DNA of 10,255 bases from CAYPYS01 sp964445715 (GTDB lineage Bacteria; Omnitrophota; Gorgyraeia; Gorgyraeales; Gorgyraeaceae): assembly GCA_964445715.1 (NCBI GenBank), contig CAYULJ010000058.1, positions 1 through 10,255 of the forward strand. Direction: 5' to 3'. The notes beneath the pieces are model-generated. The model saw only the letters and a list, made by a program, of their open reading frames with translations, was not told where the DNA came from and made no database searches. How positions within the stretch are numbered: position 1 is the first letter of the stretch; each line of letters opens with the position of its first letter. The translations under genes and the position numbers were made by a program. Shown here in pieces: positions 1 through 5,623 of the stretch.

Positions 1-645
1 ATATTAGGAAAGAAACTTGGCATGACACAGTTTTTTACAGAAGAGGGAAGGTTTATCCCTGTCACTGTAATCGAGGCAGGCCCTTGCACTGTGCTAAGGA
101 CTTTTGAAAATAAAGTTCTCTTGGGTTTTGGTGACAAAAAAGAAAAGAAGACGCCAAAGCCGCAATTAGAGATATATAAAAAGATAAATGTAAAGCCCGC
201 AGCATTTACCAGAGAGGTAGCGTTTGACGTTGACGATAAAATCTCCGCTGGTCAAAATATAACAGTGGATATTTTTAAGGAAGAGGATTTTGTTGATATA
301 GTCGGCACTTCGAAAGGCAAGGGATTTCAGGGAGGCGTGAAGAGATGGGGATGGAGCGGCGGTCCGAGCGGTCATGGTTCGATGCATCATAGAAGAGTTG
401 GTTCTGTCGGAGCCTCAAGCTTTCCGTCGAGAGTATTAAAAGGCCTACACCTTCCAGGGAAGATGGGCAATAAAAGAAAGACCATGCAGAATATAAAGGT
501 GGTCAAGATATTTAAAGACAAAAATCTAATGCTCGTAAAAGGCGTTGTGCCTGGCGCGAATAATGGATTTCTAGAGATAAAGATAGCAAAGAAAAAACCA
601 GCTGCTGAAAGACCAAAAGAGGAAACAAAGAAAGCAAAAGCTTAA
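1..645 (+). CDS. rplC: 50S ribosomal protein L3 (uL3), 5'-partial
   Basis: L3 binds 23S rRNA early in large-subunit assembly and sends a loop towards the peptidyl transferase centre. The frame is open from base 1 and begins ILGKKLGMTQ, the usual L3 start region, so the ATG at 22 is an internal methionine and probably only one to three residues lie before the window. The family core is clear: VTVIEAGPC near residues 22-30, then the loop region with GGPSGHGS, HHRRVGSVGASSFPSR and LPGKMG. The tail is lysine-rich (KKKPAAERPKEETKKAKA). The last codon (GCT) and the TAA stop lie inside a perfect palindrome at 640-682, which separates this gene from rplD by 47 nt. S10 (rpsJ), normally just upstream, would lie outside the window. 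Identity is certain; only the exact start is unseen. Confidence 0.97.
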   Translation: MLGKKLGMTQFFTEEGRFIPVTVIEAGPCTVLRTFENKVLLGFGDKKEKKTPKPQLEIYKKINVKPAAFTREVAFDVDDKISAGQNITVDIFKEEDFVDIVGTSKGKGFQGGVKRWGWSGGPSGHGSMHHRRVGSVGASSFPSRVLKGLHLPGKMGNKRKTMQNIKVVKIFKDKNLMLVKGVVPGANNGFLEIKIAKKKPAAERPKEETKKAKA

Positions 646-682
646 GTTTACACTTTAACAATGTTAAAGTGTAAACTTAAGC
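640..682. repeat. Perfect 43-bp palindrome, copy 1 (rplC/rplD junction)
   Basis: The left arm (640-660) is the exact reverse complement of the right arm (662-682), giving 21 bp around a single central A (661). The arm core is CTTAAGTTTACACTTTAACA. It includes the rplC stop codon and ends 10 nt before the rplD ATG. No T-tract follows, so it does not look like an intrinsic terminator. A near-identical copy lies at 6387-6431. Two copies in 10 kb of a core operon suggest a dispersed repetitive palindrome or a mini-element; its family is not identified. Confidence 0.93.
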
Positions 683-692
683 AGAATACATT

Positions 693-1379
693 ATGACAAA
701 GCCAAAGGCGAACGCTAAAACTAAATCGAGCCAAAAGACTGACGCGTCAGTCCCAGTCGTAGACGTGTACAGCCTTTCTGGCAAAAAAGTAGACAAGTTC
801 AAATTGAACTCAGATGTTTTTAGCGCCAAGGTCAACAAGCCTCTTATGCACCAGGTTCTAGTCATGTATATGGCGAGCCAGAGACAGGGCAATGTATCTA
901 CAAAGAAAAGAGGAGAGGTCAGCGGTGGCGGCAAAAAGCCATGGCGGCAAAAAGGCACTGGCAGGGCTCGAGTTGGTTCAATAAGATCTCCTTTATGGAA
1001 AGGTGGCGGCATTGTCTTTGGTCCGCAACCGAGAGATTACAGCTTTGCTTTGCCTAAGAAAATGAAAAAAGTAGCCCTGGTATCAAGCTTGAGCGCCAAA
1101 GCCATAGATAAAGAGATAATGGTTGTCGAGAAAGATCTTGAGCTTAGTCAGCCAAAGACAAAAGACGTGGCGAAGGCATTGATCGCGCTAAAGACCTATG
1201 GTAAAAAGATATTATTTTTATATTCTAAGAACGACAAAAATCTGGTCCGCTCATGCAGGAATATTAAAAACCTGACCGTAAAGCTGTGCAGTGATTTTAA
1301 TATGCGAGACGTACTTTTGAATTCCAGGCTTTTGTTCTCGCGAGAAACGCATGACGCCATAGTCAAGAGGCTTAAATAA
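693..1379 (+). CDS. rplD: 50S ribosomal protein L4 (uL4)
   Basis: L4 is an early-assembly 23S rRNA binder whose long loop lines the narrow part of the peptide exit tunnel. In Escherichia coli it also represses its own S10 operon; nothing here shows whether that holds in this organism. The 228-residue product has the conserved N-terminal strand VPVVDVYSLSG (about residues 20-30). It also has the diagnostic tunnel loop KKRGEVSGGGKKPWRQKGTGRARVGS (about 71-96), followed by GGGIVFGPQPRDYSF. An extra stretch of about 18 residues rich in K, S, T and A precedes the usual start. The ATG at 693 is the only plausible start before the conserved region. No good Shine-Dalgarno sequence is visible, because the preceding bases are the palindrome arm and GCAGAATACATT. 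The gene ends one base before rplW. Confidence 0.97.
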   Translation: MTKPKANAKTKSSQKTDASVPVVDVYSLSGKKVDKFKLNSDVFSAKVNKPLMHQVLVMYMASQRQGNVSTKKRGEVSGGGKKPWRQKGTGRARVGSIRSPLWKGGGIVFGPQPRDYSFALPKKMKKVALVSSLSAKAIDKEIMVVEKDLELSQPKTKDVAKALIALKTYGKKILFLYSKNDKNLVRSCRNIKNLTVKLCSDFNMRDVLLNSRLLFSRETHDAIVKRLK

Positions 1380-1380
1380 T

Positions 1381-1665
1381 ATGAAAACATCATATGACAT
1401 CCTTGTAAATATATTGAGGACGGAAAAGGGCGCAGAGATGCTGCCTAACAATAAATATATGTTTCGCGTCAGCAAGGATGCGAATAAGATCGAGATAAAA
1501 CAGGCAATAGAGGAAATATATAAGGTACAGGTGACAAAGGTCAATACCGTAAAGATGCGCGGCAAATGGAAGCGCCTAAGGTACCAGGCAGGCAAGACCC
1601 CTGATTGGAAAAAGGCCATTGTCACATTGAAGGAAGGCGACAGGATCGACATTGCTACTACCTAG
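1381..1665 (+). CDS. rplW: 50S ribosomal protein L23 (uL23)
   Basis: L23 sits at the tunnel exit of the large subunit and is the docking point for trigger factor and the signal recognition particle. The 94-residue product matches the family length. It has the N-terminal helix with LRTEKGAEML, the central YMFRVSKDANKIEIKQAIEEIYKVQVTKVNT segment (about residues 26-56), and the KMRGKWKRLRYQAGKTPDWKKAIVTLKEGDRI stretch (58-89), where the extended basic loop lies between the last two strands. The start is one base after the rplD stop, which implies translational coupling. An AGAGG inside the end of rplD (1366-1370) is a weak ribosome-binding candidate. Confidence 0.96.
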   Translation: MKTSYDILVNILRTEKGAEMLPNNKYMFRVSKDANKIEIKQAIEEIYKVQVTKVNTVKMRGKWKRLRYQAGKTPDWKKAIVTLKEGDRIDIATT

Positions 1666-1691
1666 AAAAGTGAACTAGAAAGGTATAGATC

Positions 1692-2534
1692 GTGGGAGTA
1701 AAACAGTACAAACCAAGGACATCATCGCTCAGATGGACAATATTGTCCGACTTTGACGAGATTACGACAGACAAGCCAGAGAAGTCTTTGACAGAGCCTT
1801 TGAAGAGGACAGGTGGTCGTAATTCGCAGGGTCGCATTACATCCAGATTCAGGGGCGGCGGACATAAAAAGAAATACAGGATCGTAGATTTCAAAAGAGA
1901 CAAGATGGATGTGTCTGCAAAAGTCTTGTCCATAGAATATGATCCAAACAGGTCTTCGCGTATCGCTCTTTTGCAATACGAGGATAACGAGAAGAGATAT
2001 ATCCTTTGGCCTGCTGGTTTGACCAAAGGTGATACAGTGATTTCGAGCAAGAACGAAATCGACATCAAACCGGGCAATTCAATGCCTTTACGTAACGTCC
2101 CTCCCGGTACCCCGATCCATAATATCGAATTAAGAGAGGGTCGTGGTGGCAAGATCGTGCGGAGCGCTGGCAGTTATGCCCAGATACTAGCAAAAGAAGG
2201 AACCTATGCGCATGTAAAGCTTCCTTCTGGCGAGGTGAGACTGATTGGGTTGAACTGCATGTCCACAATTGGCCAACTTGGCAACATCGTACATGATACG
2301 ATCTCCATAGGCAAAGCAGGACGTTCGCGATGGCTCGGTCGAAATCCGAAAGTCAGAGGAGTTGTCATGAATCCTGTTGACCACCCAATGGGTGGCGGAG
2401 AGGGTAAGTCTTCTGGCGGAAGACACCCGGTTTCTCCTTGGGGAGTAAAGGCCAAAGGGCTACAGACAAGAAAGACGAAACCGTCAGACAAGTTTATAGT
2501 CAAGAGAAGAAAGACTAAAATACTAGGAGCATAA
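1692..2534 (+). CDS. rplB: 50S ribosomal protein L2 (uL2)
   Basis: L2 is a primary 23S rRNA binder needed for subunit association and peptidyl transferase activity. The 280-residue product is full length. It starts with GTG at 1692, giving MGVKQYKPRTSSLRW, the usual L2 N-terminus, with AGAAAGG about 9 nt upstream. Landmarks are GGRNSQGRITSRFRGGGHKKKYR (41-63), WPAGL (106-110), LRNVPPGTPIHNIE (133-146) and the C-terminal signature VMNPVDHPMGGGEG (225-238). The Asp-His pair of that signature is kept (D230, H231), but the usual second histidine is Met233. The end GVKAKGLQTRKTKPSDKFIVKRRK is typical. The stop is two bases before rpsS, and the rpsS ribosome-binding site lies inside the last codons. 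Confidence 0.97.
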   Translation: MGVKQYKPRTSSLRWTILSDFDEITTDKPEKSLTEPLKRTGGRNSQGRITSRFRGGGHKKKYRIVDFKRDKMDVSAKVLSIEYDPNRSSRIALLQYEDNEKRYILWPAGLTKGDTVISSKNEIDIKPGNSMPLRNVPPGTPIHNIELREGRGGKIVRSAGSYAQILAKEGTYAHVKLPSGEVRLIGLNCMSTIGQLGNIVHDTISIGKAGRSRWLGRNPKVRGVVMNPVDHPMGGGEGKSSGGRHPVSPWGVKAKGLQTRKTKPSDKFIVKRRKTKILGA

Positions 2535-2536
2535 TA

Positions 2537-2821
2537 ATGGCAAGATCGCTAAAAAAAGGCCCATATATAGAGGAGAAGTTATTAAAACGCGTCCAGAAGA
2601 TGAAACAGATAGGTGACAGAAAGCCGATTAAGACATGGTCACGAAGGTCTACGATATTGCCGGATTTTGTCGGCATGACCATTTCTATCTACAATGGCAG
2701 GAAATTTATCCCGGTTTTTATAACAGAGAACATGGTCGGTCATAAGCTCGGAGAATTTTCTCCGACCAGAATGTTTAGAAAGCACGGCGCTCATACAGAG
2801 CAGTCGTTGTCAAAGACATAA
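2537..2821 (+). CDS. rpsS: 30S ribosomal protein S19 (uS19)
   Basis: S19 lies in the head of the small subunit with S13, contacting 16S rRNA and the intersubunit region near the A-site tRNA. The 94-residue product is of normal length. It begins MARSLKKGPYIEEKLL and carries the family signature ITENMVGHKLGEFSPTR at residues 62-78. WSRRSTILPDFVGMTI (34-49) is also characteristic. AGGAG at 2525-2529, within the last codons of rplB, is spaced 7 nt from the ATG. The TAA stop is followed after one base by the rplV ATG. Confidence 0.97.
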   Translation: MARSLKKGPYIEEKLLKRVQKMKQIGDRKPIKTWSRRSTILPDFVGMTISIYNGRKFIPVFITENMVGHKLGEFSPTRMFRKHGAHTEQSLSKT

Positions 2822-2822
2822 A

Positions 2823-3266
2823 ATGATAACAAAAGCAATCGCGCGATACATAAGAGTTTCACCCAGGAAGACAAGAAAAGTGGCAAACCTTTTAAAGGGC
2901 AAACCAGTTGTAAAGGCAGAGATCTTGCTTGATACAATAAATAAGCGGCCTTCTGTCTATATTAAAAGGTTGCTTCGCTCTGCCATTGATAGTGCGGATA
3001 AAAGATTCAGCGTGCCAGCCGGAGACCTATATATTTCTTCTATAAAAGCCGATCAGGGCCCGACGTTAAAAAGATATCGCGCAGCTTCCATGGGCCGTGC
3101 CACACAGATCAGGCACAGGACCACGCACATTACTTTAGAGTTGGAGAAGATCAAAAGACCTGAGAAAAAAGTCGCAGAACAGCCGACCAAGGCAAAGCCA
3201 AAGAAAAAGGTAAGAGTAAAGAGTAAAAAAGGAGCTAAAATTGGGACAAAAAGTACATCCGTATAG
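2823..3266 (+). CDS. rplV: 50S ribosomal protein L22 (uL22) with basic C-terminal tail
   Basis: L22 binds several 23S rRNA domains; its long beta hairpin lines the exit tunnel where macrolides act. The core is residues 1-110: AIARYIRVSPRKTRKVANLLKGK near the start, then the hairpin DQGPTLKRYRAASMGRATQIRHRTTHI (77-103). Residues 111-147 form a low-complexity tail rich in K, P and A, making the protein about 35 residues longer than the common 110-115. The end of the tail is encoded in the first 26 nt of rpsC, read in another frame. The gene starts one base after the rpsS stop and no strong Shine-Dalgarno is visible, so it may depend on coupling to rpsS. Confidence 0.96.
   Translation: MITKAIARYIRVSPRKTRKVANLLKGKPVVKAEILLDTINKRPSVYIKRLLRSAIDSADKRFSVPAGDLYISSIKADQGPTLKRYRAASMGRATQIRHRTTHITLELEKIKRPEKKVAEQPTKAKPKKKVRVKSKKGAKIGTKSTSV
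3231..3234 (+). promoter_or_regulatory. Shine-Dalgarno GGAG for rpsC (TTG start)
   Basis: AAAAAAGGAG ends 6 nt before the TTG at 3241. It lies inside the rplV coding sequence and supports the TTG start, which gives the conserved N-terminus MGQKVHPYSFRLG. Confidence 0.75.
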
Positions 3267-3906
3267 TTTTAGACTGGGTTATATAAAAGACTGGAACTCT
3301 CGTTGGTTTTCGAAAAAGAAGGATTTTGGTTCCTTGTTGATCGAAGATGCCAAGATCAGAGCTCATATAAAGAAAAATCTCTCGCAAGGCGCTATTGCAA
3401 AGATAGAGATAGAGAGGGCATATGGACGGATCCGCATAATAATTCACAGCGGCAGGCCTGGAGTCATTATAGGAAGAAAAGGCGCTGAGATAGATAGATT
3501 AAAAGAGGAGTTAAGAGATATTGTCAACAAAGAATTGCAGATCGACATAAAGGAAATAAAGCACCCAGCAGTTTCTGCTCAGCTCGTGGCTGAAAACATT
3601 GCCTTTCAATTGGAAAAGAGGATCGCGTTCAGAAGGGCGATGAAGCGGGCAGTGCAGCAGGCTCTGCAAGCAGGTGCTCAGGGTATAAAGTTAAGATGTC
3701 GCGGCAGATTAGACGGTGCAGAAATAGCCAGGAAAGAGTCTTACAAGCAGGGCAAGGTGCCGCTGCAGACAATAAGGGCGAATATTGATTATGGTTTTAC
3801 TGAGGCTCATACCACTGCAGGTCTCATAGGAATAAAGGTCTGGATCTATACAGGCGACATAATCGTAGGCAAAAAACAAGAGCCAAAAGAAGAACCCTCG
3901 GAATAA
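3241..3906 (+). CDS. rpsC: 30S ribosomal protein S3 (uS3)
   Basis: S3 forms part of the mRNA entry channel in the small-subunit head. The 221-residue product has the N-terminal MGQKVHPYSFRLG, then a type II KH domain with the GxxG-type loop in GRPGVIIGRKGAEI (71-84). The C-terminal domain contains RRAMKRAVQQALQAGAQGIKLRCRGRL and GKVPLQTIRANIDYGFTEAHTTAGLIGIKVWIY. The tail GKKQEPKEEPSE is acidic and lysine-rich. Translation starts at TTG, because the conserved first residues are encoded there. The gene overlaps the end of rplV by 26 nt, which is long for this junction. rplP follows after 11 nt. Confidence 0.97.
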   Translation: MGQKVHPYSFRLGYIKDWNSRWFSKKKDFGSLLIEDAKIRAHIKKNLSQGAIAKIEIERAYGRIRIIIHSGRPGVIIGRKGAEIDRLKEELRDIVNKELQIDIKEIKHPAVSAQLVAENIAFQLEKRIAFRRAMKRAVQQALQAGAQGIKLRCRGRLDGAEIARKESYKQGKVPLQTIRANIDYGFTEAHTTAGLIGIKVWIYTGDIIVGKKQEPKEEPSE

Positions 3907-3917
3907 GGATATAGAAG

Positions 3918-4337
3918 ATGCCATTAATGCCGAAGCGAGTAAAATACAGGAAATATCAAAGGGGCCGGATGAAAGGCATTGCCACAAGAGGTGCTAGTTT
4001 ATCTTTTGGCGAAAGCGGATTACAGGCTCTGGAGAACGCATGGCTTACCAATGTGCAGATAGAGGCGTGCAGGGTTAGCATCATGAGAATACTTAAAGGC
4101 AGTGGTAAGTTATGGATAAGGGCCTTTCCGGACAAGTCTGTCACAAAGAAACCCGCGGAAACAAGAATGGGCAAAGGTAAGGGTATGCCTCTTCATTGGG
4201 TCAGCGTGGTTAAAAGAGGTAAGATCGTATTCGAGCTAGGAGGAGTCGACGAGAGCCTCGCGAGAGAGGCAATGAGATACGCAGCCTCGAAGCTCTCTTT
4301 TAGAACAAGATTCGTCACCAGAAAGACTGGCGCATAA
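3918..4337 (+). CDS. rplP: 50S ribosomal protein L16 (uL16)
   Basis: L16 joins the large subunit late and helps position the A-site tRNA next to the peptidyl transferase centre. The 139-residue product matches the family: MPKRVKYRKYQRGRMKGIATRG near the start, LWIRAFPDKSVTKKPAETRMGKGKG (65-89), and a C-terminal AREAMRYAASKL helix. The ATG at 3918 is chosen over the in-frame ATG at 3927 because MPLMPKRVKYRK resembles the usual MLMPKRVKYRK start and AAGGA (3905-3909) lies 8 nt upstream. The stop is followed by a palindromic repeat instead of the usual direct junction with rpmC. Confidence 0.97.
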   Translation: MPLMPKRVKYRKYQRGRMKGIATRGASLSFGESGLQALENAWLTNVQIEACRVSIMRILKGSGKLWIRAFPDKSVTKKPAETRMGKGKGMPLHWVSVVKRGKIVFELGGVDESLAREAMRYAASKLSFRTRFVTRKTGA

Positions 4338-4348
4338 ATTTGAGCAGA

Positions 4349-4385
4349 TGTCATTGCGAGGACGCGAAGCGTCCGAAGCAATCTC
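4349..4385. repeat. Dispersed GC-rich palindromic repeat (CATTGCGAGG type)
   Basis: The stretch has a layered inverted repeat. The outer arms are ATTGC (4353-4357) and GCAAT (4378-4382); the inner arms are GGACGC (4360-4365) and GCGTCC (4369-4374) around a GAA loop. It fills most of the 58-nt space between the rplP stop and the rpmC ATG. From memory, sequences of this style (CATTGCGAGG...GAAGCAATCTC) recur in intergenic DNA of many unrelated bacteria. They often give spurious peptides such as the MSLRG reading seen here from 4348. Assignment to a named family is not claimed. Confidence 0.8.
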
Positions 4386-4395
4386 TGGAATAATA

Positions 4396-4587
4396 ATGTT
4401 AAAAGTATCAGAATTAAGAAATTTAACAAAGCAGGAATTAGAAGAAAAGGCAGTTGCGCTGAAAAAATCTCTGTACGATATGCGGATTCAAAAAGCAACC
4501 GGCCGCGTAGAAAAGCCAGGCAAGATAAGAGAAGCGCGTAGAGAGATCGCAAGGATTTTGACCATATTGCAGGAAAAAGAGGGATAA
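4396..4587 (+). CDS. rpmC: 50S ribosomal protein L29 (uL29)
   Basis: L29 is a small two-helix protein near the tunnel exit beside L23. From the ATG at 4396 the product is 63 residues, the normal length. It begins MLKVSELRNLTKQELEEK, with a second helix about residues 42-61 (GKIREARREIARILTILQEK). An in-frame ATG at 4348 would add 16 residues (MSLRGREASEAISGII), but those are encoded by the palindromic repeat and resemble no L29, so the inner start is chosen. The only ribosome-binding candidate is GGAA at 4388-4391, right at the edge of the repeat. rpsQ follows after 5 nt. Confidence 0.93.
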   Translation: MLKVSELRNLTKQELEEKAVALKKSLYDMRIQKATGRVEKPGKIREARREIARILTILQEKEG

Positions 4588-4592
4588 TTTTC

Positions 4593-4853
4593 ATGGATAA
4601 AATGGATAATAGAGGTGATCGAAAGACAAGGGTAGGGGTTGTAGTAAGTGACAAGATGCAGAAGAGCATTGTTGTCCGAATAGACCGCACGACAAAACAC
4701 CCTGTCTATAAGCGCATTGTCAGAAAATCAAACAAAATAATGGTACATGACGAAAAAAAGACAGCAAAGTTAGGCGACAAAGTCATGATCCAGGAGACGC
4801 GACCTATATCTAAGAGCAAAAGGTGGCGCCTAATAGAAGTCCTAAAAGCTTAG
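4593..4853 (+). CDS. rpsQ: 30S ribosomal protein S17 (uS17)
   Basis: S17 is an OB-fold protein that binds 16S rRNA early in small-subunit assembly. The 86-residue product has RKTRVGVVVSDKMQKSIVV (10-28), a RTTKHPVYKRIVRKSNKIMVHDE strand-loop region, and the signature GDKVMIQETRPISKSKRW (61-78). The ATG at 4593 has GAGGGA about 8 nt upstream, within the end of rpmC. A second in-frame ATG at 4602 has no such site, so the first is preferred. An 85-nt non-coding interval containing a hairpin and a T-rich tract separates this gene from rplN. Confidence 0.96.
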   Translation: MDKMDNRGDRKTRVGVVVSDKMQKSIVVRIDRTTKHPVYKRIVRKSNKIMVHDEKKTAKLGDKVMIQETRPISKSKRWRLIEVLKA

Positions 4854-4855
4854 AT

Positions 4856-4916
4856 AAAAATAGGTGTCTGTCCCTATTTTTTCTATTTTTTCCTATTTTT
4901 TCTATTTTTTATTTTT
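4856..4916. repeat. Hairpin plus four-copy CTATTTTTT tract (rpsQ/rplN junction)
   Basis: Inverted arms AAAAATAGG (4856-4864) and CCTATTTTT (4873-4881) enclose the 8-nt loop TGTCTGTC. The right arm runs into a T-rich series in which CTATTTTTT occurs four times exactly (4874-4882, 4883-4891, 4893-4901, 4902-4910), followed by ATTTTT. The sense-strand transcript would be a weak AU-rich hairpin followed by U runs, superficially like an intrinsic terminator inside the operon. A GTG inside the hairpin (4864) opens a false extension of rplN. Confidence 0.8.
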
Positions 4917-4938
4917 AATAAACTTAAAGCGAGAAGTT

Positions 4939-5307
4939 ATGATTACAATGAGAACAATATTGGATGTGGCGGACAATACAGGGGCGAAGAGGGCCTCGTG
5001 TATCGGCGTCATAGGCAGGCATGGCAGGGATATTGCCGAGATAGGCGACATTATAAGTGCAAACGTAAAAGAGGCCGCCCCTGACGGCGTGGTCAAAGAA
5101 GGAGAAGTAGTCAAGGCAGTGATTGTCAGAAGCGTAAATCCTGTTCGCAGGCCAGACGGCTCTTATCTAAGATTTGATAGAAATGCACTGGTTATAATAG
5201 ACCAGCAGATGAATCCTCGCGGCACAAGGATCTTTGGTCCGGTCGCAAGGGAATTGAGGGAGAAAAATTTTATGAAGATCGTCTCCCTGGCTCCAGAGGT
5301 AATATAA
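4939..5307 (+). CDS. rplN: 50S ribosomal protein L14 (uL14)
   Basis: L14 lies on the interface side of the large subunit and contributes to bridges with 16S rRNA. From the ATG at 4939 the product is 122 residues, the standard length, and starts MITMRTILDVADNTGAKRASCIGVIG as expected. The middle has VVRSVNPVRRPDGSYLRFDRNA-type strands (62-83), and the end has GTRIFGPVARELREKNFMKIVSLAPEVI (95-122). The frame is open back to a GTG at 4864, which would add 25 mostly hydrophobic residues encoded by the T-rich repeat; that reading is rejected. The ribosome-binding site is weak (GAGAAG at 4931-4936). rplX follows after 3 nt. Confidence 0.96.
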   Translation: MITMRTILDVADNTGAKRASCIGVIGRHGRDIAEIGDIISANVKEAAPDGVVKEGEVVKAVIVRSVNPVRRPDGSYLRFDRNALVIIDQQMNPRGTRIFGPVARELREKNFMKIVSLAPEVI

Positions 5308-5310
5308 GGT

Positions 5311-5622
5311 ATGGCGAAGATAAAGAAGAACGACACAGTTAAAATATTGACAGGCAGAGACAAAGACAAAACAGGCAAGGTGCTTTTTGTCTGGCCCGAT
5401 AAGGACAGGGCGCTTGTCCAGGGTATAAATTTCGTAAAGAAGCATCAGAGGAAAACAAGAGAAGATCAGCAGGGCGGTATTGTACAAAAGGAAAGCCCTA
5501 TAAATGTGTCAAATCTGATGCTTGTATGTCAAAAATGCTCAAAGCCGACCCGCGTAAATTTCAGCACGCTTTCTGATGGCACAAAGGTAAGGCTTTGTAA
5601 AAAGTGCAAGGAATTGATATAA
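5311..5622 (+). CDS. rplX: 50S ribosomal protein L24 (uL24), with two CxxC pairs
   Basis: L24 is an assembly-initiating protein that binds the 5' part of 23S rRNA. The 103-residue product has the N-terminal KOW-type segment KKNDTVKILTGRDKDKTGKVLFV (5-27), then GINFVKKHQRKTREDQQGGIVQKESPINVSN (38-68). The C-terminal part has C73-x2-C76 and C96-x2-C99, an arrangement that could bind zinc; this cysteine-containing form occurs in many bacteria but not in E. coli. It starts 3 nt after the rplN stop and ends one base before the rplE ATG, so the three genes are probably coupled. Confidence 0.96.
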   Translation: MAKIKKNDTVKILTGRDKDKTGKVLFVWPDKDRALVQGINFVKKHQRKTREDQQGGIVQKESPINVSNLMLVCQKCSKPTRVNFSTLSDGTKVRLCKKCKELI

Positions 5623-5623
5623 A

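Noticed and set aside
640..682. Intrinsic transcription terminator after rplC
   Set aside because: The hairpin is long but AT-rich and has no following T-tract, and the operon continues on the same strand.
2655..2685. TGTCGGCATG in rpsS as a further copy of the secY-upstream motif
   Set aside because: It lies in conserved coding sequence, matches only about ten bases and has no inverted partner nearby.
4348..4395. ATG at 4348 as the rpmC start
   Set aside because: It lies in the palindromic repeat, adds residues unlike any L29, and has no convincing ribosome-binding site.
4193..4690. Long reverse-strand open frames such as this one, and others opposite rplW, rplB and rplR
   Set aside because: They lie opposite well-conserved ribosomal genes, have no family features and are expected by chance from the coding strand's composition.
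4864..4938. Upstream GTG start giving rplN a 25-residue hydrophobic N-terminal extension
   Set aside because: The extension is translated from the hairpin and the CTATTTTTT tract; the ATG at 4939 gives the exact conserved L14 N-terminus and standard length.
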